26,856 nt of DNA from Pinguiococcus pyrenoidosus (taxonomy: Eukaryota; Sar; Pinguiophyceae; Pinguiochrysidales; Pinguiochrysidaceae). Both the position numbers and the translations under genes were made by a program. Positions 17,324 to 26,856 of this stretch are shown here, piece by piece. Each line of letters begins with the position of its first letter. Positions within the stretch are counted from its first letter, which is position 1. Location of the stretch: NCBI GenBank assembly GCA_019677205.1, contig JAAMXY010000160.1, forward strand, positions 1 through 26,856. Direction: 5' to 3'. The notes below the pieces were generated by a model. The model was not told the origin of the DNA and did no database searches. It saw only the letters and a program-made list of their open reading frames with translations.

Positions 17324-20092
17324 ATGCGCTCTTCTTCCGCCGGCGTCGTGATCATCACGATTCTCCTGGCCGCCTGCATCACCCTCTTGATTCCACTATG
17401 GTAACGACGCCCAGAATCCGCCGCATGCGGCATCCGCCCACCAACGACTGAAGATCCTCGCGCGGCGCCGCCGGAATCTAGGGTCACGCTGAGTCCGAAG
17501 GCGGCGGACTACGACAGGTCGCTGCTGGTCCCCGCGATGGCCGTGACTCCTGCGCCACTGGACCCCCGAATCGCGGCCATGCTCCGTCGCAAGGCCGATC
17601 TGGCGGCCCTTTGCCCGGCGCCGGGGCCGGAAGGAGCCAACGACAGCGCGTCGGTGGAGCTTCGGAAAGGCCTGCAGAGCTGCGCAATGGACATCCCGAC
17701 TCGGAGCTGCGAGGCCAACGACTTTAGCATCGTGATCATGAGCTACTTTGGCGTCGAGGACAAACGGCTCTACGCGCTGGTGCACGAGATGCAGAAGATG
17801 AAGAGCTGGACGAGCGTCCGCGAGGTGGTGCTCGTTTGGAATGGCGATCCGGAGTCGCTGGAGAAGCGCGCCATCGCGACGCGGCTGAAGAGCCTGGCTC
17901 GCGTCGTCTTCTTCCAGTCCAACAGCCTGCTCAACCGCTACAGTCCGGCTCTCGGCATCCAGACCGAGGCCGTGCTGTTCGTCGACGATGATGGGCCCTT
18001 CCTGAGGGAGGACATTGCCGACGCTGGGTTCCGCCTCTGGAAGCTGAACTCCGACCGGCAAGTGGGAGCCTTCGGGCGGCACTTCCGATGGGACAACAAG
18101 AGCAAAGGGAATCGCGACCATGCGAGCTCGGGCTTCCAGGCCTTCTGCCCCGGCGACAGGCTGGGATACCACTTCAACGACTTCGCAGACTTCAGCGCCA
18201 ACATGGTGCTGCCGTCCTTCAGCTTCCTGCACAAGAAGTATCTGTGCGTGATCTGGAGCGAGGCGTTCGAGAGCATTCGAGAGTTCGTCGACGCCCACGC
18301 GACGCACCCGGACGACATCGCCGTGTCCTTCATCGTCAGCCACGTCGCGGGGAAGGCGCCCATGACGTACCCCCGACGAACGCTGGGCAAGGCGGCCGGA
18401 GGGGCGGTGGCAAGGTCCAGCCGGGCCCGCGGGCGCCGCCGACGGCTCCTGTTCAAAGACTGCAAGTTCGGCGGCTCGCACTGCCCCAACAAGACGCGGA
18501 GCTGGACGCCTCAGCGGGAGGAGGCCATCAACTACCTCGCCTCCTTCTTCGGCGGCGTGAACGGTGGCTCCAAGGGATGGTGCGCTGGGCGCCCCAATCA
18601 TGTCCAGAACGACCATCCCCGGGCGGCGCTGCTCGAGTTGTGCAAGCCCAGCTTTCCGAGGGCCCTCGAGGAGCTGCCGTGGCTCCACGAAGAGTGCACT
18701 GCGCAAGGGCCAGGCAACCAGAGCGACGTTTCGGAAGCTGCGGATGCCGCAGCCGCCGCTGAGCGTGGCGCGTTGGAGAGCACAGCGCGACGAGCTGAGC
18801 GCTTGGAGGAGAACGGCTCGGTCCAGGCGTGCTCGCCGCGAACCTACGGCGCTGACCGCTTCTACGGCCTGCAGACGCACGCGAAGAGCCTTCCCTTCCT
18901 TCAGACGCCCTACATTCGGGGGGAGTGGCCTCGCCTGCTCAAGCCTGGGAAGGAGGGCACCACCGAGAACCCGCAGAAGTTGTGCACGCTCCAGGACGAG
19001 CTCTCGGCCCAAGACTATCCAAACGCGGACGGGCACAACCCGTCCATCGCGCTCCTTCCGGCCAATCTGCAGAGAGGAAAAGCGGTCTACGTGGCCACGA
19101 CGGTCATCGGCAAAGGGCAGTGCGCTTGGCCGCGGCCCCAGGATGCAGAGTTCTCGCCGTACCACGAGCGTACGGTGGCCCTGATTCTGGACGAGAACTT
19201 CCGCGTGCTGGGGCAAGACACCATTCGGATCGTCATCGACGCCCCCTGGGGCCGGGACGTCCGCTTTGAGGAGGACGGCTCCCTTCGGAAGCTTGACGAC
19301 GCAAAGCTTATCGTGCATCACGATCAGCTGTGGCTGACGTATCGAAATGCGGACGCCTTCAATCACAAGGTGCAGCTCCTCAACCCGCTCTCCATCGAGA
19401 TCAACGACGTTGGGACGGCATCGAATCTGGTGGACGTCAAAGTGCGCATTCACGCGTCGTCGACCATCAAGGTGTGCTGCGGCCGCAACATCGGCTTCAT
19501 GAGTCCGCCCGGGGGAAGCGCGGCCGAAATCTTTGCCTTGATCTGGATAAAGCCCCTCGAGGTGAAGAAAATAGACCTGCGCAACGGCACCGCGACCACT
19601 TGGATCCGGAAAGACGATGATGAAACTGCTGATGACCTGGCCAATCTTCACGGAACTTCTGGCTACTTGCCCTACTTGCCAGAGACCGACGAGTTCCTGG
19701 GGATTGGCCACTTTCATCGGCCGTGGAATCGGAAGACGAGCCAGTATGCGCTCCATGGACACCACTACACCCACGTCTTCTTCACCATCTCGGCGTCGCT
19801 CCTGGAGCGGCCCAGCGCGACTGGGGCCCGAGCGGGATTCACGCGCATGGGGAACGAGTTCTGCCTCCCCAGTCTTTCCCGGACGGCGGAGGAGGAAGAT
19901 TGCGAGATCATCCAGTACGTGTCTGGCCTCACCCTTCGGGACGAGGCCCAGGAAGCCGACGTGCAGCCGTCAGTTGTGTTGAGCTACGGTGTGAATGACT
20001 GTGAGAGTGGTATTTATCAGATGGCATTTGACGATGTAGAAGGGACATCGCTCTCGGAAATGGCCATGGAAATGACAGTGCTAGACAAGTAG
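17324..20092 (+). CDS. Exostosin-like GT64 glycosyltransferase with C-terminal propeller-like domain
   Basis: Exon 1 is 17324-17400 and exon 2 is 17482-20092 (81-bp intron, phase 2, rebuilding Trp26), giving 895 residues. Exon 1 is a type II signal anchor: MRSSSAG then a hydrophobic helix (about 7-25), placing the enzyme in the Golgi lumen. Residues about 105-320 match the GT64 fold: FSIVIMSYFG, REVVLVWNGDP, NSLLNRYSPALGIQTEAVLF, DxD-type VDDDGP (Asp194-196 bind Mn and nucleotide sugar), SFSFLHKKYL and HPDDIAVSFIVS. GT64 enzymes (EXT/EXTL, plant GlcA/GlcNAc-type) transfer sugars onto glycans or glycolipids. After a low-complexity linker, residues about 520-860 contain NPSIALLP, VYVATTVIG and DDAKLIVHHDQLWLTYRN, a pattern like that of five-bladed GH43/GH130-type propellers. 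No catalytic assignment is made for that part. The donor sugar is unknown. Confidence 0.8.
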
Positions 20093-21097
20093 GGAAGGCA
20101 ACGAAGGCACGAGAGATAAGAGACAGTACTTACTGTGCATCTCGGCTCTTGAGACGTGGATGCATGTGAAGCGTTCAGTGCAAGTGCGGAGTCTAGAGAG
20201 CTCGAAGGTAGCTAGACCGCGATGAGACCAAGCGGCAACAGAAGCAAGGTTCAGAGAATCAGGCTTAGTAAATGGTCTTTATACTAGCCAATATTTCATC
20301 AAGATGCCCAGCAGCAGTCGGTCAATCAAAGATCAACGCCGTACGCAGCCACGCACGCTGGAAGTCCACTCGAGAAAGATCTTGGAAAGGCAGCCTGGAC
20401 TCGGATGTTCTCACACAGTCCTCAGGCTTCTGGCGCGGTCCACGGCTCGCCTCATTGGGCGCTGCGCCGCGCCCATGACGTGCCTGCACGCTCTTGCACT
20501 GAGCAAGTTGCAGCTCGTCAGGCGGGCGCGAACGTCGCCACAGCTGGCCTGACACTTCACGCCAAGTCTGCGAAGAGTCCACCGCACCCGAGAGATTCAG
20601 CTGACGACATCCCCATCAAACTTAAATCTCCACGGCCTTACTTGCGCATTATTTTGGTGCTCGAGGAAAAGAGTTGAAGGAATACAGCTCCCGAAATCTA
20701 CCCGGGATTGGCCAAGAGTTGTGCTTCTGTGTTGGTTGAAGGCTGTGTACTATTCACGAATTGTTGAAGCTTCTCATGTTCGGATCTTTTTGTCGGCCTT
20801 CTATTGGCCATAGGCTTCAAGTCTCTCCAAATACGCGTCACATTACTGATATCTTTTCCATCCCTTCATTGGTCAGTAATCCAGAGGAAGAACTGGAGAA
20901 CCAATGAAAGAGTTGAGGACCGCTTTTGAATTCAAACGACGTAAAAACTAAGGCGAATGCTGCGGAACATTCCGCCAAAGCACAATCGCGCTTCACAAAC
21001 GGTCCCAAATTTGGGGCCCTCAGCGCTTCACCGCCTCAAATCGCTCCACTCGCTCTCTCGGAGCTCAAGCAGCATTGCGAAGGCCTAGCAGAGAAGA
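20093..21097. other. 1-kb intergenic region between GT64 and peroxidase genes
   Basis: This contains the 3' end of the glycosyltransferase transcript and the upstream region of the peroxidase. Short frames around 20270-20680 on both strands lack motifs and sustained coding bias. Three CCAAT-box-like motifs occur within 300 bp of the peroxidase start (ATTGG at about 20811 and 20868, CCAAT at 20901). Confidence 0.4.
20865..20908. promoter_or_regulatory. Inverted CCAAT-box pair upstream of the peroxidase
   Basis: TTCATTGGT at 20865-20873 and its exact reverse complement ACCAATGAA at 20900-20908 form nine-base arms around a 26-base spacer, each arm holding a CCAAT core. They lie about 190-230 bp before the peroxidase ATG. 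This could be a pair of NF-Y-type sites in opposite orientation; chance is not excluded. Confidence 0.35.
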
Positions 21098-23315
21098 ATG
21101 CAGCTGCTTCGCGTCCTTGTGGTGGCCACGCTGGCGCACACGGCCCAGGCGTACCCGGAGCTCGCGGAAGATGACGGCCGCTTGCCCTGCTCTGCGGGAC
21201 AAGCGCTGCGCGGTGCTCGGCGCAGACAGCTAGGCGGCAAGAAAACAAGGTAGGCGCAGCATGGGAAGGGGCAGCATGGCGCTGGCAAGTGCTGTGAGAG
21301 CACATGAACGGGGGTTGTCATGACGAGAGCTTCGTGGTGCTTCCGTGCAGCACCTCCTGCGGAGAGGAGTTTTGCTACGGCCGCTTCCTGCCGGACACCG
21401 AGGAGCCCTTTTTCCTGCCCTTCGACACGCTGCTGGACATTGGCAGGCCTGCACCCACCGCGGACCTCTTCAACTACATGGAAGACTCGCAGGCGCGGAG
21501 CAACGAGCTCAGTGGGTTCCCCCTCAACAACGTACCTCCCCGCGGAGCCGCTGGTTCGTCCCAGGCGCAGGACGCGACTGGCCTTCTCCAAGCACCAACT
21601 GAGTGGACACCTCTTGCTGTCGCAACCTAGGCCATACCTACGTCGGCCAGCTGCTCAGCCACGATGTGAACCTGGACCTGACCTCCGTACTCGGCGTGTC
21701 GGTGGACCCCACGACCCTTCCCAACTCGAACACGCCGTACATTGACCTCGACACGCTGTACACCTTCGGCCGGGTGAGAAGCAAGCGAGAAGAAGAAAAG
21801 AAAAAGAAAGGCGCTGCAGCGGCTACAGGGGATGTTGACCGCGTCTCACCAAAAAACAAATGCATCTTTCCAGAGGCGCCCTCCTCCCCCAAGGAAGTTC
21901 AGCTTGTGCGGGACCGTGGAGGACCCGAACCTCATCCGCGACTTCTGCCGCCGAAGGGACGGCACTGCCAGGATCCTGGACCTGCGCAACGACGAGCATC
22001 GCATCGTCAGTCAGCTGACCGTCGGGTTGATGGCGCTGCACAACAAGTTCTTCGACGACTTCATGGCCACCAGCACCATTACCCGGCGATCCAAGCGCCG
22101 CAAGGCCGCTTTCGCCTTTGCGAAGGACGAGACAATCAAGGCCTGGCAGTCCGTCGTTCTCACCGACATGCTCCCAACGCTCGTGGACGTAAGGCCTTCA
22201 TCTCCGTAGCTTATCTGAGCGGATTCCAGCCGCAGTTGTCAGATGTCGAGCCCGGGCTTCGCCCAAAGCCTCGCAGAGCATTCGGAAGCTGTCGCTCATC
22301 CCAAACGACTCTTTTCACAGGAAACGGTCATCGACGAAGTGAAGGATCCTGCAAACCGCGTGCTGTACACGGGAGCACTTCGCGAGGACGCCCTGATGCC
22401 CACGGAGTTCAGCACGGCGGCCTACCGTCTCTTCCACAGCCGCGCGCGTGGGCGGTATCGCCTCAACAACGAGACGGACGGCTCCGACAGCACGCGCCCC
22501 CGTGCCCGCCTCTTTGACGTTGGCAACGACGAACCGATTCTCACGGGCGGCACGCCAATGGAGAATCTCTTCGTGATCGAGTGGGACCGCTTCTTCGGGG
22601 AGACGGTAAGCTTCCGCAGCGTCGCGCAGTCTTAGACAGCCTTCAAACAGCACCGAACAGGGTCAAGGCGCGCGTGAGGCCATGCTGTACAGAGAGTCTC
22701 ATTGGACGCGTCGTTTGCACCACACCATAGGCGGAGAGAGCCCGCATCCTCGACATGCTGTACTCGCGTCCCATGATGCGGCTCACGATCGGCGCACCTG
22801 GCATGCCGAAGGAACCCGTGACCGTCGAGTGCGACGAGCCCGAATGCCCGTTGGTGGATACGGAGATCGAAGTGTGCAACTTCGAGACCGGCGTATGCTC
22901 CGTCACCGCCTCTCTCGCTCAGCTCGATTTGACCCGTGGCCAGACGCACAGCCTCCCCGGAGGCCGTCAGCTTGCGGCGTACGTGAGGGACGTGCTCAAC
23001 GTCACCGACGTGGACGTGCTCAGCATGGAGTACATGGAGAGTGGCAACGTCTTCGGCTTGCCTGTCAACTACACAACTGAAGTGAGCTCCGAGGATGTGC
23101 CGCTGCTGCTGTACCTCGCGCACGAGTCTCTCCTGGAGCAGGACGGCCAGGTCCTCGGCAAGCTCGGCTCCCGGATCATCGCGGAGGTTCTCTACGGTCT
23201 CGTCGAAGATGCCGAGCCCAGCATTTTTGACGAGAACGGCACCATGGTCGTCTCGCCAATCACCGGCACGCCGGAAGTGTCGATGCTGGACATCCTTAGC
23301 TACGTGGGGTTTTGA
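21098..23315 (+). CDS. Secreted animal-type haem peroxidase
   Basis: Six exons (21098-21249, 21351-21511, 21631-21773, 21874-22188, 22321-22605, 22731-23315) encode 546 residues in phase. MQLLRVLVVATLAHTAQA is a clear signal peptide. Family features: distal His115 in GQLLSHDVNLD; DLDTLYTFGR corresponding to the LDxSxVYG segment; RILDLRNDEHRIVSQLTVGL followed by ALHNKFFD, the DPRNDE...HN block; LMPTEFSTAAYRLFHSRARG with proximal His296; GGRQLAAYVRDVL; and GKLGSRIIAEVLYGLVE near the end. The PTEF..AAYR..HS and RNDE forms resemble peroxidases of bacteria and protists more than vertebrate myeloperoxidase. It oxidises small substrates or halides with H2O2, outside the cell or in the secretory pathway. 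The donor of intron 2 (GTGGGT at 21512) is the least certain junction; it was chosen because phase 1 is required, while GTACCT at 21531 would break frame. Confidence 0.85.
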
Positions 23316-23637
23316 CGGGAACCAGTCTGTCAGTCTATGTCCTTTCCTCCGACATTAGCTGTCGTGAGTTTTGTGGTTTTGCTTTCTTTGCCGGGGGATG
23401 AGGGGAAGGGGTCAAGAACCCCTCCTGTGTTTTTCGCGGTAGTGTATGAATGTCAGAATGCAGTGCTGGAGTGTATGAACCAACTATGGCCAAGTACACA
23501 TGCATATGTATACCGGAAAGGGAGCTGCGAAGACAGATGATTGTGTAGCAAGTAAGGAGGAAGGCCCATGCCGTGTACCCGAGACTTGTCCAACTGCTGC
23601 GCGTTTCTTGTTGCCATTCGCGCTTTCTGGTTGCCCC
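23316..23637. other. Convergent 3' region after the peroxidase
   Basis: These 322 bp lie between the peroxidase stop and the stop of the minus-strand two-TM gene. There is no supported gene. The segment is T/G-rich on the plus strand and contains a short direct repeat AGTGTATGAA (about 23441 and 23470), which may relate to 3'-end formation, but I cannot show that. Confidence 0.4.
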
Positions 23638-24690
23638 CTACGCAGTACTTAGCTTGACCTCCGTAGCTGGTCTTTCGATGTCCCTCGATGCCTTCCTTTC
23701 CTGGTGCAGAGCCGTCTGGACTTCGTCATACGTGACGATACCCTCTTGGCTTGGTGGTTCTGCCCCACACCCACCAAGCCACCCACAGCGCCACCGTGAC
23801 CAGGTGTCGCAGCAGGTGCCTCTCTGGCCCTTGAAGATCTCAACGCGTGCGTGAAAGGCTTCGTACAGCTTCGCGTCCTCAAGGTCGCCAAATTGGAAGT
23901 GAATCAGCGCTCCGTATCGCATCTTGGCATAGAGGCCGAACTGGCTGAAAGGCGTCGACGCCTCGTCCGACTCATTCTCTGGCGTCTTCTCCTCCCGCCA
24001 GGAATGCTCAAGCGCCGCTGAGATACTTCGCTGCACATCTCGGACCCGCGAAACCATCAGGGCGACCCACTCGGTTTGCGTCCGCTCCGGCTCACCTCCT
24101 CCCAAGTTTCTTCTGCCAACTGAGATTCTTCCGTCGGCCTCGCCATGCAACCTGAGCAGCAACAGTAGAGCGCCGATATCGTTGAGAAGACTCAGGTATA
24201 TCTTGGCCGAGAAGCGGTGCCGCTCCGCTCGCTCCTGCCAGGCGAAGGCCTGGCCCAAAGCAAGATACGCGGCGCTTGCGAGACCGAGGGAAAAGATCGA
24301 TAGCCGCAGCGCGCTAAAGTCGTCGGCCGACTCGCTTCCCAGGAAAAACGCCAGGAAGGAAGAGGCGGTGGAAAGCGCAATGGAGACCAGCACGCGGGAG
24401 ACGTTCCAGGAATTGAAGTACAAGGCCATCCGATCATGCACGATGTATCTTGCATCCACGAAGGTACGTAGGCGCCGTAGCAGCACAATGCTGCTGAGCG
24501 CCTCGCTGTCCATCGAGTACCTTCCCGCCGGCTCTCCCCAGCAACCAGGCCACCAAGACTTCGGAACGACCCTCCAGCGACGCCTTGGTGCGGCTCTCAT
24601 GCGCCGCCGAGGGACAGAGACCATCGGCGACAGAGAAGCTCCCGGAGCAACGATCCTTTCGGAATCCTGGAGATTCAGGTTCAGCTCCAT
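23638..24690 (-). CDS. Two-TM membrane protein resembling the SLATT domain
   Basis: Single-exon frame of 350 residues. A basic, arginine-rich N-terminus (PRRRMRAAPRRRWR) leads to the helix RRLRTFVDARYIVHDRMALY, then two hydrophobic helices (about 99-117 and 128-147) joined by an acidic loop (SESADDFS). Next is an amphipathic helix with AFAWQERAERHRFSAKIYLS, then an Arg/Glu-rich cytosolic tail. An R...R helix, two close TM helices and an aromatic/charged helix beginning AERHR is the layout of SLATT (SMODS/SLOG-associating 2TM effector) domains, known from bacterial conflict systems and some fungi and protists. This is fold-pattern inference only. An internal Met at 24513 (MDSEALSS) is a reasonable alternative start and would remove the basic leader. 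Its start lies 47 bp from the divergent coiled-coil gene. Confidence 0.6.
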   Translation of the reverse strand: MELNLNLQDSERIVAPGASLSPMVSVPRRRMRAAPRRRWRVVPKSWWPGCWGEPAGRYSMDSEALSSIVLLRRLRTFVDARYIVHDRMALYFNSWNVSRVLVSIALSTASSFLAFFLGSESADDFSALRLSIFSLGLASAAYLALGQAFAWQERAERHRFSAKIYLSLLNDIGALLLLLRLHGEADGRISVGRRNLGGGEPERTQTEWVALMVSRVRDVQRSISAALEHSWREEKTPENESDEASTPFSQFGLYAKMRYGALIHFQFGDLEDAKLYEAFHARVEIFKGQRGTCCDTWSRWRCGWLGGCGAEPPSQEGIVTYDEVQTALHQERKASRDIERPATEVKLSTA

Positions 24691-24737
24691 GCCCTTCTCT
24701 TCTCGGGCAAGCCGTGTCGAAGTGCCGCAGCGGCGAC

Positions 24738-25331
24738 ATGTCGCAGAATGACTTGCTGAACGAGCTGGATGCGCTCCGCATCGAGAATGACGTCTTGCGG
24801 CGTCGGCTGGACCACCTCGACGACGCCGTTGCCCGAGTCGAGGAAACGCGGCAGTCCAGCAATCGCGTGGATGCTGCGAAGGAGCTCAAGGCGCTTGTCG
24901 AGCAGATCCAGGAGGCCAGGGCCGAGGCGATGTCGGCGACAACGAGCCGGAAGAAAGTCCAGAAGATCCAGGATGAGTATCGCTTTCTGTATCAGCTGCT
25001 GCTGAAGGCCAAGTCGGAGCGATCGACGTTGCGCCGAAGCTTGAAAGATCTGCGGCAGCAGCTCGAATCGTCCAAGGAAGAAGCTCAGCGCGTTCAGGAG
25101 CTCCGAGAGCGGGAGAAAGAGAGCTTCGCCCGAGTCATAGAGCTGGACAGAGAAAGATACTCTGCGCATCTGCAGAGCGCCGAGGACTCGGCAATCCTTC
25201 TGCAGCAGGTCGCAGAATGGTTGGAAGAGCATCGGTACGAAGATTGGATGGAGGCGCCTTTGCTCGATCAGCTTCAGCGCCATCTTCAGGAACGATTCGA
25301 GTCCATACCGACGCATCTCGTCATCAAATAG
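24738..25331 (+). CDS. Coiled-coil protein of unknown function
   Basis: Single exon, 197 residues from MSQNDLLNELDALRIENDVL. Residues about 5-165 are charged heptad-like coiled coil with almost no Pro or Gly (LRRRLDHLDDAVARVEETRQ, RSLKDLRQQLESSKEEAQRV). The end is a distinct short module, WLEEHRYEDWMEAPLLDQLQ then HLQERFESIPTHLVIK. No family was recognised. The frame is open further upstream to 24585, but that part lies over the opposite gene's 5' end and is not coiled coil, so the Met at 24738 is preferred. The length suggests a structural or adaptor protein. It is convergent with the Sfi1-like gene. Confidence 0.65.
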   Translation: MSQNDLLNELDALRIENDVLRRRLDHLDDAVARVEETRQSSNRVDAAKELKALVEQIQEARAEAMSATTSRKKVQKIQDEYRFLYQLLLKAKSERSTLRRSLKDLRQQLESSKEEAQRVQELREREKESFARVIELDRERYSAHLQSAEDSAILLQQVAEWLEEHRYEDWMEAPLLDQLQRHLQERFESIPTHLVIK

Positions 25332-25501
25332 TGGAGCGGAAGGCAAGCATGAGGAAGAAACGGCATGGAGGGAACAGACGCTTTCACCATACGAATGCGT
25401 TGTCGGGAGCTGCTGTGCCAGGCTTCGACCGGCGTCCTTGTCGCCTACCTCAAATCTTGAGCGGCCCGGCGCCTCATGGATTCTACACTCACGGTTCACA
25501 A

Positions 25502-26856
25502 TCACATCGTGTCTGAGCCTTCATCGTCAGACGACACCGACCAATGAAAGGTAGCGCTGGAGAAGTTCCGCTTCGCAGGATGAGGAGGAAGTCCGCCATC
25601 AACCACTGCCACACGCTCGCCGTTTTCCTCCGCGTCGTCATCGTCGTCAGCGTAGTCAAAGGCTTTGCTGTACTCTTGTATATACTCGGCGCCCTTCAAG
25701 CTTGCCTCGCTCGACGTCGCTGACAAACGCCGGAAGGTGTCTGGCATTTGCGCTACGAAGGCCCCCCGCGCCGCCCACGCTGCAAGGGCTTTGAGATCCG
25801 CATCTTCTACAGAATCATCGTCCTCGTAGCCTTCTCCAAAAACATCAAAGTGCGCAATCGCAGCATCTTCGATCTCGTCGCTATCCACAGAATCTTCTGT
25901 AAACGTCTGTCGCATCCAAGCAGGCAAGGCTTCGAGCGCGCCGTCACTGCTGCTCTCCCCCACACTCGCTTCCGGCGGATCTGGATGAGTCCGAGCAAGG
26001 CTGTCAGACTATGCATGCATTCGCTCGTACAGAGCGCAGCTGGCATCTCACCTCTGTCAAGCGCGATGTCGTCCCAGGACTCGGTCAGCACTTCTTTCGC
26101 TTCTGGGACCAGGGTCTGATCTCCGGAGCCCGGCACCATCTCAGGACCGAATTCCTCGCCGCTGAAGTCCAAAAACACCGCGTCGTCCTCCATCTCGTCG
26201 GTGGGCTCGGTTGCGGCAAACGCTGCCACATTCTGCGCTCGCCGGCGCCTCCTGGAGTCGGAAGGTGGAAGCGGCGGCTTCCTTGCGGCTGGATCCAGTG
26301 AAACTCCCACGACGGTGCTTTCCATTTGCATGGCCTGAAGCTGCAGGTTCTGGGTGGATCGCGTGCGCCTCACCATCTGCGCGTAGCTTCGCCAAGCTTG
26401 CAGAATACGGAAGCATAGTCTCCGCCCGAAGAGGACTTGAGCCGCCGCCGCGCGCGCCCGAAGTTCAGTTCGACTTCCAGCAAGGCGGCCCCACTTGCGC
26501 AGGCATCGCTTCAAGGACCTTGCCTTCGACCAGCATTCGGACAAGGCAAGGTCCGCTTCACTGTCCTCTGCGGTGTCGTCCAAGGTAGTCTCCTGCGCCG
26601 TTGGCGACACTTCTGTCCCGGCTTTCCCGCAGCAAGGCGAAGGTCTCGACGCGAAAACCGTGCGCCAGGTGGCCCAAGCCCTTTTCTCTACGCAGCGTCG
26701 CGATTTCTGCTCGAATGCCCGCACCTGCTGGGAACTGTGGTGCTTCCAGGTGCGAAAGCACCTCCGGAGCGTCAAAACGGCCCAGCGCCAGTCCGGTGTC
26801 CAGTCCTTCGCCAGATCCAAGAAGGCTGCTGAGCTTGTCGCAGTCGGAGTGGTGGT
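25502..26856 (-). CDS. Sfi1-like tryptophan-repeat protein, 5' end outside window
   Basis: Exon A runs from the window edge (26856) to 26052 and exon B from 25980 to 25502, with a 71-bp intron (GTGAGA...TCCAG), phase 1. The frame stays open through the right edge, so the N-terminus is missing. Exon A has at least four helical repeats with a hydrophobic-x2-3-W core: LRRCFRTWKHH, EKRAWATWRTVF, LKRCLRKWGRL and CFRILQAWRSYAQ. The spacing and F..W pattern resemble Sfi1 repeats that bind centrin at basal bodies and spindle poles. The rest is disordered and acidic: DEMEDDAVFLDFSGEEFGPE, ESSSDGALEALPAWMRQTF, and YADDDDDAEENGE near the end. These have CK2-like serine/acidic patches. A basal-body or cytoskeletal role is inferred; a low-repeat IQ-like protein is the alternative. 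Confidence 0.6.

Noticed and set aside
17396-19774. 792-codon open frame on the minus strand opposite the GT64 gene
   Set aside because: Shadow frame created by GC-rich codons on the other strand; the plus strand carries the GT64 motifs and signal anchor.
20272-20677. Overlapping short frames in the GT64-peroxidase gap
   Set aside because: Arg/Ser/Leu-rich composition typical of chance frames, and all three frames look equally poor.
21303-21630. Reading through the GTGGGT site at 21512 in peroxidase exon 2
   Set aside because: The extended frame runs to a stop without reaching the GQLLSHD block and leaves the wrong phase for the next exon.

Overview
This is a gene-dense, GC-rich nuclear window from a eukaryotic microbe. 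Most genes carry GT-AG introns of about 40-210 bp. The gene set is purely eukaryotic: cytosolic ribosomal proteins S28 and S29, a heterotrimeric G protein alpha subunit, the HOPS subunit VPS39, the SWR1/SRCAP subunit ZNHIT1, an ABCG half-transporter and a GT64 exostosin-like glycosyltransferase. Having Galpha together with a bacterial/algal-type animal haem peroxidase would suit an alga or other protist, but I cannot fix the phylum from sequence alone. Intron-exon structures were worked out by hand. In each spliced model the exon phases agree across every junction and the total is a multiple of three.

Layout. 1-1020: retroelement debris, namely the end of a Ty3/gypsy-like protease and a broken SANT-like ORF. 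1323-3482 (+): ABCG transporter. 3764-4119 (-) and 4484-4849 (+): RPS29 and RPS28, head to head around a 364-bp shared upstream region. 5081-6841 (-): RluA-family tRNA/rRNA pseudouridine synthase. 7045-8109 (-): ZNHIT1. 8393-11864 (+): VPS39. 12269-14347 (-): a 12-exon G alpha subunit with a 103-bp GA/CT microsatellite in intron 7. 14348-17323: a repeat-rich stretch with few clear genes. It holds a plus-strand coding segment frame-shifted by a 17-bp minisatellite and a minus-strand ORF with 8-bp and 60-bp tandem repeats. 17324-20092 (+): signal-anchored GT64 glycosyltransferase fused to a propeller-like domain. 21098-23315 (+): secreted animal-type haem peroxidase in six exons. 23638-24690 (-): two-TM SLATT-like protein, divergent from a coiled-coil protein at 24738-25331 (+). 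25502-26856 (-): Sfi1-like tryptophan-repeat protein, running off the right edge.

Neighbouring genes mostly alternate in orientation (convergent and divergent pairs 50-400 bp apart), as in compact protist genomes. There are no operons. The genes serve unrelated housekeeping roles: translation, RNA modification, chromatin, endolysosomal tethering, signalling, export and surface glycosylation. Two likely act in or through the secretory pathway: GT64 in the Golgi lumen and the peroxidase as a secreted protein. The least explained parts are the 15.8-17.1 kb repeat cluster, the GT64-propeller fusion and the SLATT-like/coiled-coil divergent pair.
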